A DNA stretch of 64,000 nt from Candidatus Dormiibacterota bacterium (GTDB taxonomy: Bacteria > Chloroflexota > Dormibacteria > Dormibacterales > Dormibacteraceae). The position numbers and the translations under genes were made by a program. The notes beneath the pieces are model-generated. The model was not told the DNA's origin. It worked only from the letters and a program-made list of their open reading frames with translations, and searched no databases. The DNA is taken from the NCBI GenBank assembly GCA_003139695.1, contig PLJM01000005.1:1-64000 (forward strand). Direction: 5' to 3'. Of this stretch, positions 15,332 through 23,209 are shown one piece after another. Position 1 is the stretch's first letter. The number at the start of each line of letters is the position of its first letter.

Positions 15332-16509
15332 TAGCGCAATCCTCGCAGATCGAAAGCGACCTTCACGGCGCCGAGCCTGCCCGCGCTCATCGCGTACGCG
15401 ATGGCGTCGCGATATTCGCCGAGCCCGAACAGCGGCCCTGTCAGCTTCTCGAGGTGGAGCTCAGGCGCCGCTTCCAGGGCCAGCTCAAACGTCCGCCTGC
15501 CTTTGTGGGTGGGCTCCGAGCCATATGCGTACGCGCCCATCACCGTCAGCTCACGCTGCCAGATCGGCGCCCAATCCACCTTCTCCTCGCCGGGCATACC
15601 GACGGCGATTACCTTGCCGCCGCCTCGCGTGAAGCGCACCGCATCGTTGAGGCTCGCGGTGCTGCCCACACAGTCGAAGGTCACGTCAGCGCCGCCCAGC
15701 AGCAGTGGGCGGTCCATTCCGTCCAGGCGCCTCGCCGCGGTCCCGAAGCGCACGCGCTGGAACACGTCAGCGGGCGAGATGACCTGGTCGGCGCCGAGCT
15801 TTCGCGCCAGATCGCGCTGCGCCGGGTGCTTGGCCACGGCGACCAGCCGCTTGGGCGGCGTGAAGAGCTTGACCGCAGCGACAGTCAGCAGGCCGATCGT
15901 GCCCGCCCCCTGCACCACGACGTAGTCGTCCTTGGTCGCGCCACCGCGCAACGCCGCATGAATACAGCAGGCAAACGGCTCGATCAGCACGGCTGCGTCG
16001 TCGCTCAGCGCATCACCGACCGGATGCAGCTGGCTCGGGTGCGCGACCAGCATCTCTCCCCATCCTCCACCGGTGTCCGCGCAATATCCGGTCTGGAGGC
16101 CGACTTCGATCGGGCCCTCCGTAACGTTGTAGCAAAGGCCGGGCCGGCCCTCGGCGCAGCGCGGGCATGGCGGCTCGATGCCCCTTACCTTGCAGCCGAG
16201 CGCAGGTTCGATGACGACACGGCTGCCGTCGTCAAGGGTGCCCACCACTTCGTGCCCGGGAACGAAGGGATAGCTGGTGAGTGGGTCGAGGTAGAGCGAG
16301 GCGTGCCCTCCGATCGCGGCGAGGTCGGAGCCGCAGATGCCGCTCAGAGTCGGCAGCACGCGCACCCAATTGCGCGCGGGAAGCTCCGGCTCCGGGACGT
16401 CGCCCAGCTTGAGCATGGAGAGCGCGCTGGTGGCGACGTCGGGCCGCCCGCCTGACGCCTTCACGATGGCGAACGCGGGGATCGAGCGGTGGAAGGTTAG
16501 TGCCAGCAT
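15331..16509 (-). CDS. zinc-dependent alcohol dehydrogenase (MDR family)
   Basis: 392 aa. SGICGSDL (catalytic zinc Cys) and GHEVVGTL mark the catalytic domain; CPRCAEGRPGLCYN holds structural-zinc cysteines; VVVQGAGTIGLLT is the Rossmann motif. It oxidises a polyol or alcohol with NAD(P)+. The start at 16509 begins the family N-terminus; reading from 16599 would include the tandem repeat upstream. Coupled to the LarA-like gene, it may oxidise the hydroxyacid isomer made by that enzyme (inference). Confidence 0.87.
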   Translation of the reverse strand: MLALTFHRSIPAFAIVKASGGRPDVATSALSMLKLGDVPEPELPARNWVRVLPTLSGICGSDLAAIGGHASLYLDPLTSYPFVPGHEVVGTLDDGSRVVIEPALGCKVRGIEPPCPRCAEGRPGLCYNVTEGPIEVGLQTGYCADTGGGWGEMLVAHPSQLHPVGDALSDDAAVLIEPFACCIHAALRGGATKDDYVVVQGAGTIGLLTVAAVKLFTPPKRLVAVAKHPAQRDLARKLGADQVISPADVFQRVRFGTAARRLDGMDRPLLLGGADVTFDCVGSTASLNDAVRFTRGGGKVIAVGMPGEEKVDWAPIWQRELTVMGAYAYGSEPTHKGRRTFELALEAAPELHLEKLTGPLFGLGEYRDAIAYAMSAGRLGAVKVAFDLRGLR

Positions 16510-16533
16510 GGACGTCCCCTCCGGCCCTTCGGG

Positions 16534-16662
16534 CCACCTCCCCGGCGAGCGGGGAGGACAACGGTCGGCTGCTCGCCGACCATGCCACCTCCTCGGCAAG
16601 CGGGGAGGACAGTGGTCGGCTGCTCGCCGGCCTGGCCACCTCCTCGGCGAGCGGGGAGGACA
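16534..16662. repeat. three tandem 51-bp repeats with palindromic core
   Basis: Three units start at 16534, 16585 and 16636, exactly 51 bp apart. Each has a 27-nt core of the form CCACCTCC-YCGGCRAGC-GGGGAGGACA, in which CCTCC(CC) and (GG)GGAGG can form a stem; the 24-nt spacers are also alike (GTCGGCTGCTCGCC). They occupy the gap between the acyl-CoA reductase gene and the dehydrogenase start. The period is a multiple of three and the region is open on the minus strand, but I see no reason to call it coding. Confidence 0.85.
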
Positions 16663-16672
16663 CTTATCGATC

Positions 16673-19036
16673 TCACCTTCTCACGGCCTCCCGATATTCC
16701 GGAGAGCGCGGGTCTGGCATCGGGAGGCGCCAGTTTCCCGGCGCCATCCGCCAGCGCTCGATACGCCAGCCGCGCTGACCCGCGACCTGTGAGAGGCGCG
16801 CGTCCGGGTTGACCGCCACCGGCGTGCCCACGAGCTCGAGCATGCCCAGGTCCGACAACGAGTCCGCGTACGCAAAGCTCTCGGCCAGCACGATTCCGTT
16901 GCGCGTCGCGTACTCCTCGAGAAGCGTGCCACGTGCCTCACCAGCAGGCGGCGGCGACTGGAGGTCCCCGGTGAGGCGGCCGTCAGCATCGATGAGCAGG
17001 TGCGCGCAATCGACCTCGACCTCGAGCAGGTCGGCCAGCGGCTGCACGACGACGTCGAGCGCTCCTGTCAGGAGTAGAACGCGGTGCCCTGCCCGCTTGT
17101 GCTCGCGAATGCGGCGCATCCCTTCGGGATAGATGCGGCGCAACGTGACCGCATCTAGGGCCTCTCGCCCGAGTCCCTTCATCACCTCGTAATCGAGGCC
17201 CTTGTACTCGCGGTAGAAGGTGCGCTGGAAGTCGGCCCTGGACCGGCGCTCCAGGTAGAGCCATCGCGGCGCCTCGCGGAGCATCTGCGCCATGAACGAG
17301 GGCCAGTCCTCCAGCGGCTGCGCGCGAAGCCGCATCCACAGGAAGTATTCGACGATGTTCGTCTCGACCAGCGTGCCGTCCACGTCGAATACTGCGAGCA
17401 CATCCGCGCGACCGGTGCGCCTCTCGATGGCTGAGCGCACAGAACTACTCTCGGGCTTGACGGCGGTGCTGCCGGTGGGTTGCTTGCCCTTCCGCACCAC
17501 GGTCTCGGCGCGGGACATGCGAACGACGGTGGGGAGATGCACGTCCTGGAAGTAGTGGTCCCAGTCATACAGCGCTGGGTCGAACGGAAATTGTTTGCGT
17601 TCTTCCGACGGGACCTTGTCCCATATCTCCGTGACGTGGCGCGTATCGAAGATGCAGTCGACCTCGGTGTAGACGCCGTAGAGCTGGATGAGGTTGACGG
17701 CGCGTTCCAAGCGCTCGCGTTCCCCGTTGAGGTCATCGGAGACCTTTGCGACATCGGCGCCGAGGGGCAATCGCTCCACAACCCATTGCGCCGCTTCAAC
17801 GAAGCGCAAGGCGGTGGTGGCCTGGGCCGAGAGCTGGCCGCGAGTCGGATAAGTCCAGGTCGGGGTGCCTATGGCCTGCCCGTATTTGTCGCGCAGCGGA
17901 TTTTTGGTGAAGTACCGCCTGGACGCGTCCTCGACCTCGCGGAACCGCAGCGGATTCCGAGTGCCGGATGCGGCATGGTAGACGCGAGGCTTGTCATCGG
18001 GTGGAGGATTCGCGGCTACCGCCAGGACGGTGTTGACGACGAAGTCGGCCGGGATGATGTCGAGCAGGGCGTCGGGAAGGCCCGAGAAGTCCTGCAGGAT
18101 GCCGCGCCCGAAAGCCAGGATCAGTGGCTCGGCCATGCGGAAGCCTTCGAGCCAGCCAGGGAACGGCTCGGCCAGCGCGCTCTCGATGATGGACGGTCGC
18201 ACGATCGATAGCGGGATGTCGCCATGCAGCTCAACGATGGCGTGCTCGGCCATCGCCTTGGTGAACGAATAGATGTCGGCGAAACCCATCGCGTTGGCGT
18301 GGACGCGGCCGCGCTCGATGAGCTTGTCCTTGACCCAACGGTCGCGAAGGCGTTCCGTCGTTCGTGCGACAGCCGGCGTGCCGGCCGGACCCATCTTCGC
18401 GCCCGCCTCGCGGCGCAGGCGCTTCAGGATCTCCGGTCTTCGCGACTCCTCTTCCACCACTGGGCGTAGGTTCGACAGGACGGCCGCTTCATGACGCCAG
18501 TTGAGCCCTGGGTCGTGAGGAGCCTGCTCGCGGACGAGGCCGCGGAGCATCCCACCCACGTACGCGGTCGACACGTGCACGAGATGCGGCCGGCTCCCGG
18601 CTGCCTTGAGCGCCTCCACCATCCGCGCCGCGCCGAGCAGGTTGGTCTGGGCCGAGAGGTCTGCCGGATTGTCGAACTCGACGGCGGCGGCCGAATGGAT
18701 CACGATCTCGCACTCTCGAAGCTGCTCGCGACCCGCGTCGCTGAGGCCGAGCCCGTCGCGGCCGAGGTCCAGCTCGAGCACCGCCAGCTTTTCCTTCACG
18801 AGCTTTGAGAAAGTCTCTTCGCCAAGCTCCTCTCTGAGGCGCTTGAACGCGGGGCTCGCCAGCACCTCGCGCTCCAGCCTTTCGGCGGCGGGACGGCGGG
18901 TGCTGGAACGAATCGCCAGGTTGATCCGACCGACTTCGGGGATCGAGCGCAGACACTTCTCGACTATCGACTTGCCCAGGAAGCCGGTCGTGCCGGTGAC
19001 CAGGATGGTCTTACCCCTGAAGGCCTCAACAATCAA
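16673..19036 (-). CDS. fatty acyl-CoA reductase fused to HAD-IB hydrolase
   Basis: 787 aa. The N-terminal half (about 8-400) is an extended SDR of the male-sterility/FAR type: ILVTGTTGFLGKSIVE, VIHSAAAVEF, VSTAYVGG and YSFTKAMAE (catalytic Tyr-x3-Lys). It would reduce acyl-CoA or acyl-ACP to aldehyde or alcohol with NADPH. The C-terminal ~240 residues are a SerB-like HAD phosphatase: DVDGTLVETN (nucleophile Asp), LLLTGALD and ADSLSDLGML. SDR-HAD fusions are known in Actinobacteria. With the WS/DGAT at 59 kb it suggests wax-ester synthesis. TTG start with TAGAAT 9 nt upstream. Confidence 0.85.
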   Translation of the reverse strand: MIVEAFRGKTILVTGTTGFLGKSIVEKCLRSIPEVGRINLAIRSSTRRPAAERLEREVLASPAFKRLREELGEETFSKLVKEKLAVLELDLGRDGLGLSDAGREQLRECEIVIHSAAAVEFDNPADLSAQTNLLGAARMVEALKAAGSRPHLVHVSTAYVGGMLRGLVREQAPHDPGLNWRHEAAVLSNLRPVVEEESRRPEILKRLRREAGAKMGPAGTPAVARTTERLRDRWVKDKLIERGRVHANAMGFADIYSFTKAMAEHAIVELHGDIPLSIVRPSIIESALAEPFPGWLEGFRMAEPLILAFGRGILQDFSGLPDALLDIIPADFVVNTVLAVAANPPPDDKPRVYHAASGTRNPLRFREVEDASRRYFTKNPLRDKYGQAIGTPTWTYPTRGQLSAQATTALRFVEAAQWVVERLPLGADVAKVSDDLNGERERLERAVNLIQLYGVYTEVDCIFDTRHVTEIWDKVPSEERKQFPFDPALYDWDHYFQDVHLPTVVRMSRAETVVRKGKQPTGSTAVKPESSSVRSAIERRTGRADVLAVFDVDGTLVETNIVEYFLWMRLRAQPLEDWPSFMAQMLREAPRWLYLERRSRADFQRTFYREYKGLDYEVMKGLGREALDAVTLRRIYPEGMRRIREHKRAGHRVLLLTGALDVVVQPLADLLEVEVDCAHLLIDADGRLTGDLQSPPPAGEARGTLLEEYATRNGIVLAESFAYADSLSDLGMLELVGTPVAVNPDARLSQVAGQRGWRIERWRMAPGNWRLPMPDPRSPEYREAVRR

Positions 19037-19045
19037 GACCGCCTG

Positions 19046-19051
19046 ATTCTA
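19046..19051 (-). promoter_or_regulatory. -10 box of the acyl-CoA reductase gene
   Basis: TAGAAT on the minus strand, 9 nt before the TTG start at 19036, with no Shine-Dalgarno between. Confidence 0.4.
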
Positions 19052-19290
19052 GTGTCCGGCTCCGGAGGGTCGGCCGAAAGTCGCCGGATCGGCGCCCGAT
19101 ATCAAGGCGCCGGCGAGCAACGCAGCGCGCATGTCGATAGACCTGTAAGCGAGTAGCGGAGCCGTCAACGCAGAGATCGGGCGCCTAGCCGGATGAACCC
19201 GAAGGGTGCCTCGGGCACCGCGCAGCGCTGCCCCTGGCATTTCGGTTGAACCTTCCGGAGTCGGACACTGAGTTGGAGCCTCCGAGCCGC
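19052..19290. other. intergenic region without a recognised gene
   Basis: About 240 bp between the M23 peptidase stop and the reductase promoter. Frames across it show no family resemblance and mostly continue antiparallel into the peptidase gene. A small hairpin, GTGCC-TCG-GGCAC near 19207-19219, could end the peptidase transcript, but no T-run follows. Confidence 0.5.
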
Positions 19291-20361
19291 CTACTGCTGC
19301 GTACGGGGGGCGCCTGGGAGCCGAACGACTGAAGAGCCGTTCGCATCCTTCCAGCCGAGATCGGTTGTCACGGTCGCCCAGAACCAGTAATGCTGGCCCG
19401 CCTCGCCTTGAAAGACCTTCTTGCCTGCGGCCACCCTGCCGGTCCAATTCCTGAAAACCCCATCCGGTCCGACCACGTAGACGACGAACGCGTCGCTGCC
19501 ACCGGGGCTCGACCACGAGACGTCGATCGCTGTCGGGTCGCGCTGGCTCTGCACCGCACTGATCGCGACCTTGGGCATGGGGACGTTCGCGTAACGGGGC
19601 GACCCTGTCAGCCACAGGTCACCGACGTCCTTCGAGTAGGGGTCGGGATATGACCCTGACCAACCGAAAGGATCGATCGGGCCACCGCCGTCGACGCGGT
19701 AAACGCCGAAGTGGAGGTGCGGCCCGGTCGCGGTGCCTGTGCTGCCCGAGAGCGCGATGACCTGGCCGCGGCGCACCGGTTGCCCAACGGAGACGTCCAA
19801 CCTGGACAGATGGCCGTAGTACGTCATCAAGCCGTTGCTGTGGTTGATCTCGATCGTCAATCCGCTCGAGCAGGTGTGGCAGGAAGGCACCGCCCACCCG
19901 GCGAGCATCACCACGCCCCCCGCCGCGGCTGCCACCGGCTCGTAGTAGAGGCCGTAGTCGTAGCCGTCGTGCCCGTCGTAGTAGACGTAGTCCTGGCCGC
20001 CTGGAGTCTGGGCATAGCCGGCATCAAACGTTGGATCCGGGCCGCCCACTCGTGACGATGCGATGACCCCGTCGTACCGGCAGGTCTTGCCGTTGATCGA
20101 ATAATCCGGCGAGCAGTGATCGAAGATCGAGGTGATGTATTGAGGGCCCATGAAAGGCAGCGTCAGGAATGCGCCGGCGGCTGGGGCCATCCCCGTATTG
20201 CCTGTGCCATTCTCGATCGGCCCGTAAGTCATCTGGCTCGGGTAGCTCCAGCGAACGTAGGGGCCTGCCTGGTGGCCCGGAGGGAGGGCGTCGGCCGCCA
20301 GCACGGGGACCGCGTGCAGCATCAGCGTCAGGAGGGTGAGGGTCGGTACCAGGATCCGCAT
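19291..20361 (-). CDS. secreted M23-family metallopeptidase
   Basis: 356 aa with a clear Sec signal (hydrophobic core LVPTLTLLTLMLHAVPVLA, cleavage after ALA-like site). The LytM/M23 fold is shown by HDGYDYG (His/Asp zinc ligands), TYYGHLSRLDV and GPHLHFGVY (His-x-His). It probably cleaves peptidoglycan cross-bridges outside the membrane. A C-terminal fibronectin-like beta domain of about 90 residues follows. Two Cys pairs (HCSPDYSINGKTC and CHTC) may form disulfides. TAGACT lies 21 nt before the ATG; no ribosome site is seen. Confidence 0.88.
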   Translation of the reverse strand: MRILVPTLTLLTLMLHAVPVLAADALPPGHQAGPYVRWSYPSQMTYGPIENGTGNTGMAPAAGAFLTLPFMGPQYITSIFDHCSPDYSINGKTCRYDGVIASSRVGGPDPTFDAGYAQTPGGQDYVYYDGHDGYDYGLYYEPVAAAAGGVVMLAGWAVPSCHTCSSGLTIEINHSNGLMTYYGHLSRLDVSVGQPVRRGQVIALSGSTGTATGPHLHFGVYRVDGGGPIDPFGWSGSYPDPYSKDVGDLWLTGSPRYANVPMPKVAISAVQSQRDPTAIDVSWSSPGGSDAFVVYVVGPDGVFRNWTGRVAAGKKVFQGEAGQHYWFWATVTTDLGWKDANGSSVVRLPGAPRTQQ

Positions 20362-20423
20362 AGCCGTTGAACGCGAAAACCCAGTCTATTGGTATCACTC
20401 GTCCAGTGTCCCGCCGATCTTGT

Positions 20424-20429
20424 TAACTT
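20424..20429 (+). promoter_or_regulatory. -10 box of the MDR oxidoreductase gene (leaderless)
   Basis: TAACTT ends 6 nt before the GTG at 20436, so transcription would begin at the start codon itself. Confidence 0.5.
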
Positions 20430-20435
20430 TCGCAA

Positions 20436-21491
20436 GTGGCTCGTGCTGAGGCGAACTTTATGGAGGTACTGAGCCAGGGGCGCGCCGCGGTTTACGAGGA
20501 GCCCATCGGCCCGGCTGGGGTGCGGATCCGCGAGCGGCCTCGAACCGACCCCAAGCCCGGCACTGTGGCCGTGGCGATCAAGGCGGCCTCCATCAACCAC
20601 CTGGATCTCTGGCTCGCCCACGGCGCACAACGCGTCACGCCCCCGCGAGTGATCGCCGCGGACGGCGCCGGGATCGTCCATGCGTCCGCCGACCCGTCAT
20701 GGAAGGCGGGTGACGAGGTCGTCATCTTTCCCACCCTCTGCTGCTGGGAATGCGAATGGTGCCGAGCCGGTGAGAATGTCAAGTGCGCCAGCTTTGGCGT
20801 CCTCGGCGAGCACTCGGACGGTACGGCGTGCGAGCTGATCCACATCGACGCCCGCAACGTTTTTCGCAAGCCCAAGACTCTGTCTTGGGAAGAGGCGGCC
20901 GCTTTCCCGCTGACCTTTCTCACTGCCTGGCGGATGCTGACCACGAGAGCCCGCCTGCGCGCGGGCGAGACCGTGCTGGTCGTCGGGGCCGGGGCAGGAG
21001 TGGCCGTCGCTGCCATCAGCATCGCCAGGCATCTGGGTGCCCGTGTGCTCGCGACGAGCCGTTCAGAGGAGAAGCGCAAGCGGGCCCTGGAGCTGGGCGC
21101 GGACGCCGCCTTCGATTCAAGCGCCTTCAGCAAGGGCGTCCGAGGGGCGACCAAGGACGGGGTTGACGTGGTGTTCGAGCACGTCGGGCCGGCCACCCTT
21201 GACGAGTCGTTGCGTTCCCTCGCAATGGGCGGACGGATAGTGACCTGCGGCTCCACGTCGGGAGTCAAAGCCGAGATCACGATGCCGCGACTCTTCTTCC
21301 GCCAGGCGGACCTGCTGGGATCGACGATGGGCAACGCGTCGGAGTTCGAAGCGGTCCTGAGAGCGATCGACGACGGCCTCCGACCGGTGGTCGACACGGT
21401 GTACCCACTCGATCGGGTGCAAGATGCTCTGACGCGCGTTGACAATACGGAGCAGTTCGGGAAAGTCGTGCTGTCGGTCAGTGATGCTTAA
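20436..21491 (+). CDS. zinc-containing alcohol dehydrogenase/quinone oxidoreductase (MDR)
   Basis: 351-aa MDR protein. SINHLDLWLAHG and a four-Cys cluster CCWECEWCRAGENVKC indicate a structural zinc; VLVVGAGAGVAVAA is the nucleotide-binding motif; the tail KVVLSV is typical of the quinone oxidoreductase branch. It reduces or oxidises a carbonyl or alcohol with NAD(P)H; substrate unknown. GTG at 20436 has a perfect leaderless arrangement; ATG at 20460 is the alternative. Confidence 0.85.
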   Translation: MARAEANFMEVLSQGRAAVYEEPIGPAGVRIRERPRTDPKPGTVAVAIKAASINHLDLWLAHGAQRVTPPRVIAADGAGIVHASADPSWKAGDEVVIFPTLCCWECEWCRAGENVKCASFGVLGEHSDGTACELIHIDARNVFRKPKTLSWEEAAAFPLTFLTAWRMLTTRARLRAGETVLVVGAGAGVAVAAISIARHLGARVLATSRSEEKRKRALELGADAAFDSSAFSKGVRGATKDGVDVVFEHVGPATLDESLRSLAMGGRIVTCGSTSGVKAEITMPRLFFRQADLLGSTMGNASEFEAVLRAIDDGLRPVVDTVYPLDRVQDALTRVDNTEQFGKVVLSVSDA

Positions 21492-21506
21492 GCGAGGAGT
21501 TGGGTG

Positions 21507-21932
21507 GTGAGAGGATTCAAGGCTTTCCTGCTGCGAGGCAATGTTGTCGAGCTTGCGACCGCGGTCGTGATCGGCGTCGCATTCGGGGTGGTGATCACTG
21601 CCTTCGTCAAGGACCTCGTGACTCCGCTGATCGCCGCCATCGGCGGCCAACCTGACTTCTCGTCTCTGTCGTTCACGGTGAACAACAGCAAGTTCCTGTA
21701 CGGGGATTTCCTCAACGGTCTGCTCGCGTTCGTCCTCATTGCGGCGGTCATCTACTTCCTGGTGATCGTTCCGTACACGGCACTGATGGCGCGGTATAAG
21801 AAAGAGCCTCCGGAGGACCCGACGACCAAGAAGTGTCCGGAATGCCTGAGCGAGATCCCGATCGGCGCGAGACGCTGTGCCTTCTGCGGCCAGAGCGTCG
21901 CCACCGCGGTCGGAGAGACGCCGATCCGCTAG
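21507..21932 (+). CDS. mscL: large-conductance mechanosensitive channel with C-terminal zinc ribbon
   Basis: 141 aa. RGFKAFLLRGNVVELATAVVIG is broken here as RGFKAFLLRGNVVELA plus TAVVIG, the MscL amphipathic helix and TM1; a second TM lies at about 70-92 (LLAFVLIAAVIYFLVI). It relieves osmotic downshock as a homopentamer. The usual C-terminal helix is replaced by a zinc ribbon, CPECLSEIP...CAFCG. The GTG at 21507 has GAGGAG 7 nt upstream; GTG at 21504 is too close. The 3' end overlaps the convergent DinB gene by 4 nt. Confidence 0.9.
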   Translation: MRGFKAFLLRGNVVELATAVVIGVAFGVVITAFVKDLVTPLIAAIGGQPDFSSLSFTVNNSKFLYGDFLNGLLAFVLIAAVIYFLVIVPYTALMARYKKEPPEDPTTKKCPECLSEIPIGARRCAFCGQSVATAVGETPIR

Positions 21933-22489
21933 CCCAGGCCGGACAGCTGTCCGATGTGCTCCTCGAGGTGGCCGACAACCAGATTCTGAAGCAGCTCGCC
22001 GACCCTCGCCTGGCGGTTGCCCTCGCGATTGTGGAAGTCGACGGTCCGCTCCAGGTCATCGGGACTCATGGCCGCCAGCAAGACGAGGACGCGTCCGATC
22101 TTCTCGTCGATAGCTCGTCTGAGCTCAACTTCGGAGGCAGCGTTGCCGTGGTCGATGCCCTGCCGGCGGAGCGCGGCGCCCTGCTCGTCCCGGCCCATCG
22201 TGGCCGACCCCTCGATCGCGCCCTGAATCTGCGCCGTCCAGTAGTCAAGCATCTCGCTCATGTGGCCGAGGACGTTTCCACGATGCCACGCCTCGCCGGT
22301 TGCCGGATCAACGGGGCCGGCGCCACGATCAACTTCCACGGGCAGACAGGCCAGGCCGGCCCGCGTGGCTGCAACTCGCTCACGCAACGCCTGCAGGTCG
22401 TGGCTGTCGTTCTGAGGGGGGACGTCCCCCCTCGAGGCATCCGGCCTGGCGGCGCCAGCTCCAGATGCACCCCCCTCGATCTCGCTCAT
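21929..22489 (-). CDS. DinB-like four-helix protein
   Basis: About 186 aa. NVLGHMSEMLDYW and VVGHLEEHIGQL place the three metal-binding His of the DinB/YfiT-like superfamily, whose members are metal-dependent transferases (often thiol-dependent) or unknown. ATG at 22489 overlaps the stop of the metal-regulator gene (ATGA), fixing the start. The first ~30 residues are Gly/Ala/Asp-rich and encode a GC palindrome also found in the mutase gene at 56.9 kb. Co-transcription with the regulator suggests a link to metal homeostasis, not proved. Confidence 0.75.
   Translation of the reverse strand: MSEIEGGASGAGAARPDASRGDVPPQNDSHDLQALRERVAATRAGLACLPVEVDRGAGPVDPATGEAWHRGNVLGHMSEMLDYWTAQIQGAIEGSATMGRDEQGAALRRQGIDHGNAASEVELRRAIDEKIGRVLVLLAAMSPDDLERTVDFHNREGNRQARVGELLQNLVVGHLEEHIGQLSGLG
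22405..22432. repeat. 28-nt GC-palindrome repeat inside the DinB gene (copy 1)
   Basis: TGTCGTT followed within 4 nt by GGGGGG-ACGT-CCCCCC. It matches 56895-56922 at 22 of 28 positions with no gap, and is read in the same frame there (Arg-Gly-Asp-x-Pro-x-x-Asn-Asp). Confidence 0.55.
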
Positions 22490-23187
22490 TTCGGGACCAC
22501 CCATAGCTTCGCAGCGGTGTCATGGCTCAGCGTCACCGAGCGCTTTCCCGCGCGGACTGTGATGGTGCGGGCGACACCGTCGACCTCGAGCACCGCAATG
22601 TCCCGGCCTGGAGTGAGCCCGCGCTCGTGCAGGTAATTGAGCAGGGTCGGCGCTTCACGCTCCGCAACCTCTGACACCCGCGACACCGACGCATGCGTCC
22701 GAGGCTCGAGGCTCGCGAGCCTGACCTCTCTCGGCACGGCCTTGGAGTACCCCGGAATCGGGTTGCCGTGGGGGCAGGTTGTCGGCCTGCCCAACACCTC
22801 GTAAAGGCGCCGCTCGACGACCTCGGAGACGGCGTGCTCCAACCGCGCGGCCTCTTCGTCGGCGGTCACCCAATCCAGGCCGAGCCCATCGGTGAGCCAG
22901 CGCTCCATGATGCGATGCCGCCTGACGATGGCCTCGGCGGCCCGACGGCCGGCGGCGGTCAGCTCGATCTCCTTGCGCTTGTTCATGCGCACCATGCCGT
23001 AGCCGGCCATCCGCCGCACCGCCACGGTGACCGTCGGCCGGCTCACCCCCAGCCAGTCGGCGAGGCGCGCGCTGCGCAGCGGCTCTCCCTCCGACCACAT
23101 GTAGTAGATGGCCTCGAGGTAGTGCGCAACCACCTCCGAAGGGGGCCTCGAGCCCGCGTTAGACTTATCTAATTGCGCCTTTTGCAC
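22486..23187 (-). CDS. DtxR/IdeR-family metal-dependent transcriptional regulator
   Basis: 233 aa with the full DtxR layout: winged HTH (about 20-75, ARLADWLGVSRPTVTVAVRRM), dimerisation and metal domain (HRIMERWLTD, EEAARLEHAVSE, TTCPHGNPIPG, all close to IdeR/MntR) and a C-terminal FeoA/SH3 domain (about 155-233). It would bind Mn(II) or Fe(II) and repress metal-uptake genes. It starts (GTG) 22 bp from the divergent ZIP transporter gene. A palindrome inside codons 6-10 is a candidate operator. Confidence 0.9.
   Translation of the reverse strand: MQKAQLDKSNAGSRPPSEVVAHYLEAIYYMWSEGEPLRSARLADWLGVSRPTVTVAVRRMAGYGMVRMNKRKEIELTAAGRRAAEAIVRRHRIMERWLTDGLGLDWVTADEEAARLEHAVSEVVERRLYEVLGRPTTCPHGNPIPGYSKAVPREVRLASLEPRTHASVSRVSEVAEREAPTLLNYLHERGLTPGRDIAVLEVDGVARTITVRAGKRSVTLSHDTAAKLWVVPK
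23159..23172. promoter_or_regulatory. candidate metal-regulator operator (palindrome)
   Basis: TTAGA-CTTA-TCTAA is a perfect inverted repeat, with ends resembling DtxR-family half-sites (TTAG...CTAA). It lies 38-51 bp upstream of the ZIP transporter ATG and just inside the regulator gene, so a bound repressor could control both directions. Confidence 0.5.
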
Positions 23188-23209
23188 GTACTAATCCTGT
23201 GAGCCCACT

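Noticed and set aside
15454-16455. 333-codon open frame on the plus strand
   Set aside because: Antiparallel to the zinc alcohol dehydrogenase gene; low-complexity His/Arg-rich translation without motifs.
16534-16662. CRISPR-like repeat array
   Set aside because: Only three units; the spacers are nearly identical to each other, so it is a simple tandem repeat.
16510-16663. Protein-coding reading of the 51-bp repeats (Ser-Ser-Pro-Leu-Ala-rich peptide)
   Set aside because: The frame is open only because the period is a multiple of three; no ribosome site or family supports translation.
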